The translations under genes and the position numbers were made by a program. A DNA stretch of 64,000 nucleotides from RFSX01 sp965230215 (GTDB taxonomy: Bacteria; Bacteroidota; Bacteroidia; Chitinophagales; Saprospiraceae): assembly GCA_965230215.1 (NCBI GenBank), contig CBDDKN010000004.1, forward strand, positions 1-64,000. The letters are read 5' to 3'. This document shows positions 42,519 through 52,016 of the stretch, one piece after another (the first letter of the stretch is position 1; each line of letters starts with the position of its first letter). Under the pieces are notes generated by a model, which was given only the letters and a program-made list of their open reading frames with translations, searched no databases and was not told where the DNA came from.

Positions 42519-43898
42519 TTAGGTCATTAGACTAAGTTCCACTTTTTTCTCTAATTCAGCAACAGTGTCTTTGAATATGGAGTCAGTATCTATTAAATCC
42601 CTTACTGTGTTGATCGAGTAAATGACCGTACTGTGGTCCTTTCCGCCGAAATTGTCGCCTATTGTCTTAAGTGAACTTTTCGTATAGTTCTTGGCCAGGT
42701 ACATGGAAAGTTGCCTTGCTATGACAACCTGACGCTTGCGGGTTTTGCTGCTCAAAGTTTCAATTGGCACATCGAAATGTTCTGCAACGAGCTTGGCAAT
42801 GTTTTCCACGGTTATGCCGCTATTGATTTGCGTAACAAATTTCTGGATGATTTCCTTGGCCAGCTCTACGTCAACTTTTCTATTGTTCAGATGTGATTGA
42901 GCTAAAAGTGAAATCATGACACCTTCAAGTTCTCTGATGTTGTTTTTGATATTGAAACAGATGTACTCCATGACATTGCTAGGCACCTGTTTGATATCAT
43001 CTCCCATCTTGTGTTCAAGGATCGCCAGACGTGTTTCAAAATCCGGAGACTTAAGGTCGGCTGTCAAGCCCCATTTGAAGCGATTGATCAACCGTTCCTT
43101 AATGCCTTCGAGGTCTTTGGGAGGCCTGTCTGTCGTCAGAATAATCTGCTTTCCGGTTTGTTGAAGCTGGTTGAATATATTAAAGAATATATCCTGAGTT
43201 TTTTCTCTTCCTGAAAGGAATTGAATATCATCAACAATCAGTGTATCTATGAGTTGGTAGTAATGTATCAGGTCTTCCATTGTGCCATTCTTGATGGCTG
43301 CCACAATTTGGTTCGTAAATGACTCGGTAGTCAGATACAAAACATTGTGGTTGGGAAAGTTTTTTAGGATTTCATTCCCGATGGCATGTGCAAGGTGTGT
43401 TTTACCTAGGCCAACATCTCCATAAATCAGAAGAGGATTGAATGCTGTGCCACCTGGCTTCTTACTTATTGAAAGTCCTGCGGATCTTCCTAGTCTGTTG
43501 CAGTCTCCTTCAATGTAGTTCTCAAAAGTATATTTACTGATGAGGTGACTTTCTATTTTGGTTTTTTTAAGTCCAGGAATTACAAAAGGATTCTTGATGT
43601 CTTTGGAACTGAATCCGCTCGTGCTGGCTGGAGTAGGGTGGGTATGTTCAACAAATATTTTGTATTCCAATCTTCCCTTTGGACCAAGAACCTGGTAGAT
43701 GGTTTTCTTCAGTGTACCCAGGTAATGCTCTTCGATGTAATCGTAAAAGAATCTGTTAGGTACTTGAATGGTTAGAACTTGATTATCAAACTTGATTGAC
43801 TTGATCGGTTTAAACCAGGTATTATAACTTTTTTCACTAAGATTCGACTTTATTATTGAGAGACAACTTTCCCAAATTGATGCATGCGTTTGAACCAT
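42519..43898 (-). CDS. dnaA: Chromosomal replication initiator protein DnaA
   Basis: A 459-residue initiator from the ATG at 43898 (MVQTHASIWESCL); an in-frame ATG at 43919 would add seven residues. Domain I covers about 1-80. The AAA+ domain III has Walker A GDVGLGKT and Walker B IVDDIQFLSG, with the sensor motif LTTDRPP and arginine finger region ERLINRFKWGL. Domain IV has the DNA-binding KTRKRQVVIARQLSMYL and GGKDHSTVIY. It opens oriC to start replication. The AT-rich region upstream is a candidate origin, but no DnaA-box cluster is visible. Confidence 0.96.
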   Translation of the reverse strand: MVQTHASIWESCLSIIKSNLSEKSYNTWFKPIKSIKFDNQVLTIQVPNRFFYDYIEEHYLGTLKKTIYQVLGPKGRLEYKIFVEHTHPTPASTSGFSSKDIKNPFVIPGLKKTKIESHLISKYTFENYIEGDCNRLGRSAGLSISKKPGGTAFNPLLIYGDVGLGKTHLAHAIGNEILKNFPNHNVLYLTTESFTNQIVAAIKNGTMEDLIHYYQLIDTLIVDDIQFLSGREKTQDIFFNIFNQLQQTGKQIILTTDRPPKDLEGIKERLINRFKWGLTADLKSPDFETRLAILEHKMGDDIKQVPSNVMEYICFNIKNNIRELEGVMISLLAQSHLNNRKVDVELAKEIIQKFVTQINSGITVENIAKLVAEHFDVPIETLSSKTRKRQVVIARQLSMYLAKNYTKSSLKTIGDNFGGKDHSTVIYSINTVRDLIDTDSIFKDTVAELEKKVELSLMT

Positions 43899-44205
43899 CA
43901 AGCTACTGTTTAACAACAATTAAAAAACTAAATTATGATCTACCGATTAAGTCTCCAGTCTTTGGAATTGCTTTAATTAAATTAAAACGATTTCCTGGAT
44001 GATCGATTTAGGAGTTAACAAATATTGGAAAAAAAAATGGTCCTCACCAAAGAAGCAAAAAGGTTTTTTCGAAAAAAAATTCAAGAAGTAGAAAAAACGA
44101 TGAATAATTATACATTACAAATATATGTAAAGTATAATATGCACGATATCAATTAATTATAGATCATTTTTTCTACTATTTATAATTAATTAATATACAA
44201 TAGAT
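43899..44205. other. AT-rich region upstream of dnaA
   Basis: About 307 very AT-rich bases with long A/T tracts and several GATC sites. It should contain the dnaA promoter. I searched by eye for TTATCCACA-type DnaA boxes on both strands and found only weak partial matches (TTATACATT near 44107), so calling oriC here is not justified. Confidence 0.4.
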
Positions 44206-45123
44206 CTACCTAATTAAGGTGTTTTTGCAGCTGACGCACTTGTGCTTTTTATTCTTCTCGAAGTATAAATTTATCTGTCCCAGGAGGATGCCAGCCCAAC
44301 CTGCCTGACTCACAATGACCTCGTTGCCGACTCTGTTTCTTCTTATATCAGGCTTGCGCATAAAGGTATGTGTATGGCCTCCAAGAATGAGGTCGATGTC
44401 ACTCGTATTTTGAGCAAGATGAATATCCGAAACTTTTGAATCTCGATATTCATAACCGAGATGTGAAAGACAAACAACATAGTCCACATCCATGTCTTTT
44501 TTCAGCATAGCTGCTGTAGACTGAGCGTGCTCAATTGGATCAAGGTATCGTGTGTTTTTGTAAAGTGATTGAGGTACCAGTGTGTCTAATTCGATACCTG
44601 CTCCCACCACACCTATTCGTATTCCTGACTTCTCAAATATTTTATATTTCTCAACCTTGCCATTCAGTACAGTATCGCTAAAGTCATAATTGCTGACGAT
44701 GAATGGAAAGCTGGCATGTTTCAGCTGTTTATCAAATCCGTCAATACCTGCATCGAAGTCATGATTACCCATTGTCGATGCGTCATATTTCATCTTTGAC
44801 ATCAATTTGATTTCAAGTTCGCCACCAAACATATTGAAATAAGGAGTACCTTGAAATATGTCACCACAGTCAAAGAGCAGTACATTCTCTTCTGTTGCTC
44901 TTATGCTATCTATCAATGCTGCTCTTCTCTCAGCGCCACCCAGACCCTGGTTTCTTCCTCCATCCATTGGAAAAGGCTCTATCCTGCTATGCACATCATT
45001 TGTATGCAAAATGGTAATTCTAGTAATGTTGGGATCATCTGCAAAGGCACTCATAGGAAAGGCATTCCCCGCTAGCAATAATGATCCACTTATACTATGC
45101 TGAATGAACTTACGTCTTTTCAT
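44206..45123 (-). CDS. 5'-nucleotidase/UshA-like metallophosphatase domain protein (Tat-type signal)
   Basis: A 305-residue protein with an RRKF signal typical of twin-arginine export (MKRRKFIQHSISGSLLLAGNAFP). The calcineurin-like metallophosphatase motifs are clear: ILHTNDVHSR, DCGDIFQG, TMGNHDFDAG and GGHTHTF. The C-terminal substrate domain of UshA is missing; a separate upstream gene (45125-45865) encodes it. Together the two would make one periplasmic nucleotidase. They are adjacent (1-base gap). Confidence 0.88.
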   Translation of the reverse strand: MKRRKFIQHSISGSLLLAGNAFPMSAFADDPNITRITILHTNDVHSRIEPFPMDGGRNQGLGGAERRAALIDSIRATEENVLLFDCGDIFQGTPYFNMFGGELEIKLMSKMKYDASTMGNHDFDAGIDGFDKQLKHASFPFIVSNYDFSDTVLNGKVEKYKIFEKSGIRIGVVGAGIELDTLVPQSLYKNTRYLDPIEHAQSTAAMLKKDMDVDYVVCLSHLGYEYRDSKVSDIHLAQNTSDIDLILGGHTHTFMRKPDIRRNRVGNEVIVSQAGWAGILLGQINLYFEKNKKHKCVSCKNTLIR

Positions 45124-45124
45124 A

Positions 45125-45865
45125 TTACTGTATACGTTTGGTGTTGTTAACAGTTAGATCAATGTTTTGAGATTTCATATCCATCAGATACTCTATTACA
45201 GCATCCCTTACATACAGACCGGTATCAAATTGTTTTTTCGATTTCAAGAAGCGGCAACCTCCTCCACCATTGGCCACATAGTCAGGCATTCCTACATTAT
45301 AAAATCCTGAGAGATTGAGCTCTTCTCCGTCTATATACACTTTCTCAAATGTGCCACCACTTGTCTTTATGATGATTCCTTCGCTCATTGGCCAACCCCT
45401 GTCCTCTACTATATGACGAGCCAACTGTACCAATTCATCTGCTGATAGCTTAAGCACAACAAGTTTATTGTCAAATGGCATCAATTCAATGACCTTGCCT
45501 TTTGTGATGGGTCCTTTGGCAACCGATGGAATGCGCAGGCCACCATAATTCTGAATCGTAAAGTGGACTTTTTCGTCGTAATGCTTGTTTGCCGTGTAAT
45601 GCATGGCATCACAGAACCAATTACCCATGCTTGAATTGGGTCTGTCTTTCTTGAGTGGTTCCGGTAGCATGCCCAGGACCATGTTCATCTCACTATCCAT
45701 TTTGTCCTTATATGGTGCAATGAGATCCCCGACATCATTTGTTTTGATTTCTATTTGTGCATTGGCTTCAACATATTCGACGTTCGCATCAGCTATATGT
45801 TGTTGTGTGCTACTGCATGCACCGAGAACAAATGCTATGACATATAAAAGGATGTATCTAGACAT
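45125..45865 (-). CDS. 5'-nucleotidase C-terminal domain lipoprotein
   Basis: A 246-residue lipoprotein (signal ending LGACSST). It carries the UshA/5'-nucleotidase C-terminal domain: FTIQNYGGLRIPSVAKGPITKGKVIELMPFDNKLVVLKLS and a later NVGMPDYVANGGGGCRFL. It supplies the nucleotide-binding half for the phosphatase encoded just downstream. The pair is a split UshA, a common arrangement in Bacteroidota. It overlaps the upstream DUF7935-like gene by 8 bases. Confidence 0.87.
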   Translation of the reverse strand: MSRYILLYVIAFVLGACSSTQQHIADANVEYVEANAQIEIKTNDVGDLIAPYKDKMDSEMNMVLGMLPEPLKKDRPNSSMGNWFCDAMHYTANKHYDEKVHFTIQNYGGLRIPSVAKGPITKGKVIELMPFDNKLVVLKLSADELVQLARHIVEDRGWPMSEGIIIKTSGGTFEKVYIDGEELNLSGFYNVGMPDYVANGGGGCRFLKSKKQFDTGLYVRDAVIEYLMDMKSQNIDLTVNNTKRIQ

Positions 45866-46385
45866 TCAAAATGATTTTTGCTTCTTCTTTAATAGCTTCT
45901 ACAGCAATCTGGACCGGGTTCTTTTCTAAGGCCACATATTGTTTCAGCAGATGGTCAGCCAAATTATTTGAAGGACTATCCATGTCCACAGATTTGGCGT
46001 TGTTTTCTATAAAGCTGATCATATCGTTTTTGGCCAAAGTAATGATTTGCCATAGCTGCGCACTCGTATATAATTGTTGCGCTATGTTGTGTTCGTATTC
46101 TTTCTGAATGGAAATCATCATCACATTCTTCAATTCGATACTGCGCATCTCACTTGTTTTCAACCTCATAATTAATTGGCGAACATCCATTCTGTCACAA
46201 AAAAGAATCAGTCTTTCATATGCCTGTAATTTTAATGGAATGGCATCCTTGGCATATTTTGACTTGAGTTCAAGAGCTTGCATGTGGTATTGGTTGTCAA
46301 CGAGCTTTTTAAGAATATAATAAGCTGTAGCCATGACAATCAGTGCTGGGAGGGTATATTTCAGTATTTCGAAGAAGATTTCCAT
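45858..46385 (-). CDS. Conserved membrane-anchored protein (DUF7935-like)
   Basis: A 175-residue protein with one N-terminal TM helix (about 7-25) and a long helical cytoplasmic domain: LKLQAYERLILFCDRMDVRQLIMRL and EYEHNIAQQLYTSAQLWQII. I recognise it as a conserved Bacteroidota protein without known function. It is the first gene of a likely operon with the split 5'-nucleotidase genes, overlapping the next gene by 8 bases. Confidence 0.65.
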   Translation of the reverse strand: MEIFFEILKYTLPALIVMATAYYILKKLVDNQYHMQALELKSKYAKDAIPLKLQAYERLILFCDRMDVRQLIMRLKTSEMRSIELKNVMMISIQKEYEHNIAQQLYTSAQLWQIITLAKNDMISFIENNAKSVDMDSPSNNLADHLLKQYVALEKNPVQIAVEAIKEEAKIILNV

Positions 46386-46518
46386 CGTATAAAATTATGT
46401 CCAAATTTAATCCTAATTGTTTGTGGAGGAAGCCAGGTATACTTCTTTTTTGATTTTGTTAAACTTTCTTTGAACGAACTTCGTTAATTAATCCGATCGC
46501 AAAAAGCGCTATAAATTA

Positions 46519-46526
46519 TATTTTTG
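46519..46526 (+). promoter_or_regulatory. Bacteroidota-type -7 promoter element candidate
   Basis: TATTTTTG matches TAnnTTTG, the -7 element of Bacteroidota housekeeping promoters, and lies 20 bases before the HesB/IscA start at 46546. A clear -33 TTG element could not be picked, so this is tentative. Confidence 0.3.
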
Positions 46527-46545
46527 TAAAAAATATTAAAGAGAT

Positions 46546-46896
46546 ATGCAACAAACTGAAACTGGTGTGAGCCCAATAAACCTGACGGATAGTGCTGTAG
46601 TTCAGTTGAAGCGCCTGTTTGGAGAAAAGGACGTTCCTGATAACTATGGCTTGCGCATTGGCGTCAAAGGAGGGGGATGTTCCGGATTTTCGTATATACT
46701 TGGTTTTGATGAAAAAACTGAAAAAGATGATGAATACGATGTCAAAGGTATCAAGGTATATATGGAAAAATCCCATGGTCTGTATCTGCTTGGAATGGAA
46801 ATAGACTGGCTGGAAGGATTGAATAACAGGGGGTTCGTATTTAACAACCCCAATGCAAAAGATACTTGTGGATGCGGAACCAGTTTTTCTGCTTAA
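46546..46896 (+). CDS. Fe-S cluster assembly A-type carrier (IscA/ErpA/HesB family)
   Basis: A 116-residue carrier that accepts and passes on Fe-S clusters. The three conserved Cys are present: GGGCSGFSY (one Cys) and the C-terminal TCGCGTSFSA (two Cys). Length and spacing fit the family well. It is a single gene closed by a bidirectional terminator shared with icd. Confidence 0.93.
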   Translation: MQQTETGVSPINLTDSAVVQLKRLFGEKDVPDNYGLRIGVKGGGCSGFSYILGFDEKTEKDDEYDVKGIKVYMEKSHGLYLLGMEIDWLEGLNNRGFVFNNPNAKDTCGCGTSFSA

Positions 46897-46915
46897 TCCA
46901 ACAAGCTTATAAAAA

Positions 46916-46947
46916 ATAAAAGCCAGTGTTTTTGCACTGGCTTTTTT
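46916..46947. terminator. Bidirectional intrinsic terminator between hesB/iscA and icd
   Basis: AGCCAGTG / CACTGGCT hairpin (46921-46942, 6-base loop) flanked by A-run and T-run, ideal for both convergent genes. Confidence 0.9.
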
Positions 46948-46949
46948 TA

Positions 46950-48179
46950 TTACATGTTTCTGATTATCTCATCTCCAAATTCAGAGCATTTAAGAAGGGT
47001 GGCTCCCTTCATCAGCCTTTCAAAATCATAAGTGACTCTTTTGGCTTTGATGGCGCCTTTTAGTCCCCTTTCAATGATTTGTCCCACTTTTTTCCATCCC
47101 ATGTATTGGAACATCATCACTCCTGACAGAATTACTGAACTAGGATTGACTTTGTCCAGTCCGGCGTATTTAGGTGCTGTACCATGCGTAGCTTCAAAGA
47201 CAGCTACACCGGTATCGTAGTTGATGTTTGCTCCAGGTGCGATACCGATACCACCAACGATAGCAGCCAGTGCATCTGAAACATAGTCTCCATTCAGATT
47301 TAATGTGGCAATTACATCATATTCTGCAGGTCTTAATAGAATCTGCTGAAGGAATGCATCTGCAATAACATCTTTGATGATAATCTCTCTTCCTTTGTGC
47401 TCGATTACCTGCCAAGGACCGCCATCAAGATCTTTTGCACCAAATTCTCTTTTGGCTAGAGCATAGCCCCATTCTTTAAACTTACCCTCAGTGTATTTCA
47501 TGATGTTACCCTTGTGAACAAGTGTAACAGACTTGCGATTCTTATTATTAAGAGCTTCATTGATGGCTGCTCTTACCAATCTTTCAGTTCCTTCAACAGA
47601 TACTGGCTTGACACCTAATGAAGCTGTATCAGGGAATCTAATCTGACTCACGCCCATTTCATCCTGAAGGAATCTCTTCACCTTTTCATTTTCTTCAGTA
47701 CCGTGTAGGTATTCAATTCCAGCATAGATGTCTTCAGTGTTTTCTCTGAAGATAACCATGTCAACAAGCCCAGGCTTTTTGACGGGTGAAGGTACACCAC
47801 GATACCATTTGACCGGTCTGACACAAGCGAACAGGTCCAGTCTTTGTCTGATAGCCACGTTTAATGATCTGAATCCACCTCCAACTGGTGTTGTCAATGG
47901 TCCTTTTATAGCAACCAGATGATCTTTGATTGTATCTGTGGTTTCCTGTGGCAACCAATCGCCTTCTTTTCTGGCATTGGCTTTTTCACCAGCATATACT
48001 TCTTTCCAATGTATCTTTCTTTGTCCATCATATGCTTTTTCAACTGCCGCGTCGAATACTTTAACTGCTGCAGCCCAGATATCTGGCCCGATGCCATCGC
48101 CTTCGATAAAAGGGATTATTGGATCAGATGGGACGATGAGTTTCCCTCTTCTGGATTTAGTAATTTTTGTACCGCTCAT
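46950..48179 (-). CDS. icd: NADP-dependent isocitrate dehydrogenase
   Basis: A 409-residue TCA-cycle enzyme that converts isocitrate to 2-oxoglutarate with NADP+. The family motifs are present: IPFIEGDGIGPDIW near the N-terminus, the substrate loop GGGFRSLNVAIRQRLDLFACVRPV, FRENTEDIYAGIEY, and the C-terminal GVAVFEATHGTAPKYAGLDKVNPSSVILS. These match the homodimeric E. coli-type enzyme. It shares its terminator with the convergent IscA-family gene. Confidence 0.95.
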   Translation of the reverse strand: MSGTKITKSRRGKLIVPSDPIIPFIEGDGIGPDIWAAAVKVFDAAVEKAYDGQRKIHWKEVYAGEKANARKEGDWLPQETTDTIKDHLVAIKGPLTTPVGGGFRSLNVAIRQRLDLFACVRPVKWYRGVPSPVKKPGLVDMVIFRENTEDIYAGIEYLHGTEENEKVKRFLQDEMGVSQIRFPDTASLGVKPVSVEGTERLVRAAINEALNNKNRKSVTLVHKGNIMKYTEGKFKEWGYALAKREFGAKDLDGGPWQVIEHKGREIIIKDVIADAFLQQILLRPAEYDVIATLNLNGDYVSDALAAIVGGIGIAPGANINYDTGVAVFEATHGTAPKYAGLDKVNPSSVILSGVMMFQYMGWKKVGQIIERGLKGAIKAKRVTYDFERLMKGATLLKCSEFGDEIIRNM

Positions 48180-48262
48180 ATTCTTTATTTGTTTTGTATA
48201 AGGACAGCAAAAATAGCAAATCAGTTCTTTTTAGTTCAATGCATGGGGTTTTGAAAGCAATA

Positions 48263-50866
48263 TTAGCGTAACATGGTCTCCCTGCTGATCAGAGGTGACA
48301 TGAATAACATATTTGCAAAAAGCTTACTACCACCCAACCAATAAGCACGAAAGTTAGGATTATCCACACATGCTATAACAGTACCGTTGCCATATGCAGC
48401 ACAGATTAAAGCAGCGGCTCCTTTGGCCTTTTTGATATTTTGATCAGAACTATATCCACTTAATACCGGTGTCTGACTATATCTCATGGGTGTTGCGCTA
48501 AGCTTTTCCAACTGATAAAATTGAGTTCCTCTTTTAAATACAGGCAATTTATTTCTCTTGTATCCATAAAATAGTGGATGATCCAATGATATCTCGGTTT
48601 CAAAAATAGAACCGCCGATGATTTGTGCACCTCGGCTTGTGCTGTAATTATTGTAGCTGGTCTCATCATTTTGAATCAAATCATCTGATTCTACGCGTTT
48701 CAAGTCTCCGATGAGACCCTGGTTTTCTGCAAAATCGATTGCGCGTCGCATGCAAATCAAAGTACCACCATTCCTTAACCAAGTTCTTAGTTGTGCACTT
48801 TCGTTTGAAAGAGCGCCATATTTTCCATCTGGAAGAATGATGAGATCATACTTGGTGAGATTTTTAAATGCCAGATCATGAATGTCAATTTTTGTCAGTT
48901 TCATTCCCAATCTCTTGTCCATTTGATACCAGGTGGCACCGGCTTCATAGGCATTTATACCATCACCAACTACCATAGCTACCCTGATGGGTTCCAGTTC
49001 AATCAATTTGTTACTTCCCAGCGAAATACCCCGTGCTGAATATGATGAATCGATATTGCGAAAGGGAATATTGAATTTTGAGGACGCATTGATAAGAATA
49101 TCTGAGATTACCTGTTTATCAAGATCCTGGTTTTTAAAACTGATGATTAATGTTCCCTTTTTGAAATCTTCCAATACACCTTCTGAAATATAATAACTGT
49201 CTTCTGTGAGGACTTTTACTTTAACACCTTTATCCTGCAAGTTTTGGAGCAAGCTTGGTGCCATATAGGAATCCCAAGAAAATGCCACTGCCATGGCGTC
49301 CTCATTTATAATGTCACTGGACTTGTCCTGGCTTGGGTAATCTTCGATGAGTTTCATGTGGCTTGTTGGATATGGCACATCAGATTCAGCATACTCAATA
49401 TTTAGTGCCATTGGAACCGTCCAAGCAGAAACATCATAAAATAAACTATCTCTAAAGTCATGGACTGTTTCAAAAATTGTTTTAATCAGCGTGGTTTGTT
49501 TCTGTTTTTTGGGTACAACGAAAGTGTTTTGTTTCTTAAACTCAATTCCAGAGAACATTGTGTCTTTTGTGGGTTGATATACATCTATCTCATGTCGTTG
49601 CAGCATGTCGAAGAAGAATCTGGCTTTATAGTCATCTTCTGCCATGTATAAATAACAACCTTCACTGATTTCAGAATTATAGCGATCCCTGAAAAAATCG
49701 TATTTGTATTTTAATATTTCGCCCTTTAGCGCTAAGGCGGCTTTCTGTGTAGAAAGGGAAGTAACCAACTGGTTTCTGATCGTGAAGGGGAAACTCAGCA
49801 GTCCATTTCTGGTTTGTCGAAGGTGACCTCGACTGCTGGCCTGTTCAAACAGGATTCCTATAGCCCCGTTTATATCTGGGTATGTTGAACCTTTGCCGTA
49901 GTAAAAATCATCATATCGTTCTTTGCTGAAATATTCAGAGCCTATAGAGTCAAGAAACATGGCATGGAACTCTCCAATCTGTTCGGTCAGATTCTGGTTG
50001 ATCTGAGGTGTATTCGGGTTCGTTCTGCTTGGTATTCCGGGTTGGAAAAAGAACGTTGAGTTGGATCCCATCTCATGGTGATCGGTGAGTATGTCCGGTT
50101 TCCATTCATGGAAAACCTGCATCCGGCCTTTGCTGGAAGGATGGATATTGAAAAGCCAATCTCTGTTAAGGTCAAACCAATAGTGGTTGGTTCTTCCACC
50201 AGGCCACTCTTCATTAAATTCTCGATCGGTTGGATCAGGGTTTAGGGTTTCGCTTTTATGACTGTTGGCCCATGTGCTGAATCTTTGAAGGCCATCAGGA
50301 TTATAACAGGGATCCAGTAGAATAATGGTTTCTTGTAGCAGTCTGTCTATTTGTTGTGACTCACCAGCCAGAAGGTAGTAAGCCAACAGCGCTGAGGCAT
50401 TGGCGCCGCTTGATTCGTTGCCGTGAACACTATATCCTTGATATAATACCAAAGGGATTTCAGTTTCTTCAAGATCCATGGTGTCTTCAGGATTTGTAAG
50501 TCTATAATGTTGAGCTTTTAAGCTATCCAGGTCTACCATATTTTGAATGCTGGATATGGTAAGATAAACCAGAGGTTTGTCTTCGTGACTTCGCGCATAT
50601 TCTGTGCATTTACAACGGGGGCTCTCAGCGCAGATTTTCTTTACGTAATAGTAGAGTTGATCGTGGGTAATGTGCCATTCTCCAATTTGGAACCCAAGAA
50701 ATGCTTCAGGAGTAGAGATATTGTCATTATAATTAATTTCCGGCAAGTAATATCCAAGACTTTTTTGGCAATGAGACAGTTGAATAGATTGAAAAAAGAA
50801 AAATACTATAAGTACTTTCGCAGTTGATAGGTAGCAATATGTAATCAATTGTTTATGCGATGTCAT
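48263..50866 (-). CDS. M14-family zinc carboxypeptidase, large secreted form
   Basis: An 867-residue exported peptidase. After a signal segment (about 14-34), the M14 domain carries YSVHGNESSGANASALLAYYLL (zinc His and Glu) and DPCYNPDGLQRFS, followed by TDHHEMGSNSTFFF. The ~500-residue C-terminal part is beta-rich, with a GATase1-like fold segment (IRVAMVVGDGINAYEAGATWYQM, DLIILPDGKYGALSN, LRTWLRNGGTLICM). This architecture is common in Bacteroidota. It would trim peptides outside the cytoplasm. Its start codon overlaps the start of the divergent gene at 50860. Confidence 0.87.
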   Translation of the reverse strand: MTSHKQLITYCYLSTAKVLIVFFFFQSIQLSHCQKSLGYYLPEINYNDNISTPEAFLGFQIGEWHITHDQLYYYVKKICAESPRCKCTEYARSHEDKPLVYLTISSIQNMVDLDSLKAQHYRLTNPEDTMDLEETEIPLVLYQGYSVHGNESSGANASALLAYYLLAGESQQIDRLLQETIILLDPCYNPDGLQRFSTWANSHKSETLNPDPTDREFNEEWPGGRTNHYWFDLNRDWLFNIHPSSKGRMQVFHEWKPDILTDHHEMGSNSTFFFQPGIPSRTNPNTPQINQNLTEQIGEFHAMFLDSIGSEYFSKERYDDFYYGKGSTYPDINGAIGILFEQASSRGHLRQTRNGLLSFPFTIRNQLVTSLSTQKAALALKGEILKYKYDFFRDRYNSEISEGCYLYMAEDDYKARFFFDMLQRHEIDVYQPTKDTMFSGIEFKKQNTFVVPKKQKQTTLIKTIFETVHDFRDSLFYDVSAWTVPMALNIEYAESDVPYPTSHMKLIEDYPSQDKSSDIINEDAMAVAFSWDSYMAPSLLQNLQDKGVKVKVLTEDSYYISEGVLEDFKKGTLIISFKNQDLDKQVISDILINASSKFNIPFRNIDSSYSARGISLGSNKLIELEPIRVAMVVGDGINAYEAGATWYQMDKRLGMKLTKIDIHDLAFKNLTKYDLIILPDGKYGALSNESAQLRTWLRNGGTLICMRRAIDFAENQGLIGDLKRVESDDLIQNDETSYNNYSTSRGAQIIGGSIFETEISLDHPLFYGYKRNKLPVFKRGTQFYQLEKLSATPMRYSQTPVLSGYSSDQNIKKAKGAAALICAAYGNGTVIACVDNPNFRAYWLGGSKLFANMLFMSPLISRETMLR

Positions 50867-51144
50867 ATTTTTTAATTTCTGTGGTTCTCTTTTTCTTGAT
50901 TCTGAATGTCGTTTTCAGGGTCAAGATAATCAAGAAATATAAAGCATTGAATAATAAGCAAATTAACATTGACCCGAGATTAATGTTTGACAAACCAGCA
51001 TTGGAACAATTTGTAAAAGAGGCACATCCTGATTATGCTGAAGAGATTCATGACTTCAGGAGATCCTTAAACAGATTGCTGGTTGCGGGACTTACAGGAC
51101 TGGTGGTTATTATAGTTGTGTATCTGTTGATTAAATTCGTCTGA
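50860..51144 (+). CDS. Hypothetical small membrane protein, two TM helices
   Basis: A 94-residue protein with a hydrophobic helix at about 3-21 and another at 71-92, separated by a charged soluble middle (IDPRLMFDKPALEQFVKEAHPDYAEEIHDFRRSLN). I do not recognise a family. The start ATG lies within the divergent M14 gene's start (overlap of 7 bases), so the two genes share regulatory DNA inside each other. A lipoprotein gene follows after 14 bases. Confidence 0.6.
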   Translation: MSYFLISVVLFFLILNVVFRVKIIKKYKALNNKQINIDPRLMFDKPALEQFVKEAHPDYAEEIHDFRRSLNRLLVAGLTGLVVIIVVYLLIKFV

Positions 51145-51158
51145 CAAGAATATTGTAT

Positions 51159-52001
51159 ATGACAAAGTATCTTTTAATATTTCTAATATTTCTAAGCTCT
51201 TGTACTTTTTTGGACAACAGCGAGTTGATTCCGATGTACTTCAGTATTGATGAAGTTGATATTTCAACAACTGTACAACAAGGCCTTCCTACACATGGTG
51301 TCAGAGATGTTTCTGTGTATGCTGACGGTTTTTCAATAGGTGTATATAGCCTTCCAGTTGATGTGCCAGTTCTTGAATCCGATGAAACATTAAATTTGGA
51401 TTTATTGGCTGTTGTACGAAATAATGGAATTGCATCTAACCCTATCGAGTATCCGTTTTTTGAACCAATAAGTTATGAGTATGACTTTGGAGCTGGCGAA
51501 ACTGAGGAACTTGACTTAACATTTAGATATTCGGATCAAGTTAAGGTTATAAATGTTGGCGATTTTGAAATCAGCAACGCACTAAGTGTAGACACCGATG
51601 GGCAAGAAGAACTTGAGTTTGTACGTTCATCAGAAACTCCATATGGGGATTTTTGTGGTAAGATTACACTATCAGAAGGTGATGTCGGATTTGCAAAATC
51701 CACCTTTGCCAGAATAGCAAGAGAGACGGTTATAGGGGGTCCTATATTTTTAGAAATAGATTACAGGAATGAAATTCCATTTACAGTTGGTATTCTAAGA
51801 TATGAGGGTGCAAATCTTCAAGTGCCATTTCTCAAAGTTGGACTAAATCCTCAGGAAGAGTGGAATAAGGCATACATAGAACTTACCGCTGAGTTGAGTG
51901 ATGATTTGATTGAAGAATTTACGATACTCATTGGATCATCTCCTGAGAATACGGCTACGGGATCTATTTGGATTGATAATATGCGCCTGGTACATTTCTA
52001 G
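51159..52001 (+). CDS. Hypothetical lipoprotein
   Basis: A 280-residue lipoprotein from the ATG at 51159 (signal MTKYLLIFLIFLSSCTF, Cys15); a TTG two codons upstream is a less likely start. The rest is acidic, beta-rich and low in Cys, with no domain I recognise. It lies in a plus-strand run: small membrane protein, this lipoprotein, sugar transferase (15-base gap), aroE, proline dehydrogenase. A cell-surface or polysaccharide-linked role is a weak inference from position. Confidence 0.55.
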   Translation: MTKYLLIFLIFLSSCTFLDNSELIPMYFSIDEVDISTTVQQGLPTHGVRDVSVYADGFSIGVYSLPVDVPVLESDETLNLDLLAVVRNNGIASNPIEYPFFEPISYEYDFGAGETEELDLTFRYSDQVKVINVGDFEISNALSVDTDGQEELEFVRSSETPYGDFCGKITLSEGDVGFAKSTFARIARETVIGGPIFLEIDYRNEIPFTVGILRYEGANLQVPFLKVGLNPQEEWNKAYIELTAELSDDLIEEFTILIGSSPENTATGSIWIDNMRLVHF

Positions 52002-52016
52002 GGCGTTTCCTCATAT

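Noticed and set aside
43899..44205. Chromosome origin (oriC) next to dnaA
   Set aside because: The stretch is AT-rich with GATC sites, but I could not find a cluster of DnaA boxes, and dnaA is not always next to oriC in this phylum.
44206..45865. Frameshift splitting one UshA gene
   Set aside because: Each half has its own export signal and start, with the C-terminal domain first, so this is a normal two-gene arrangement.
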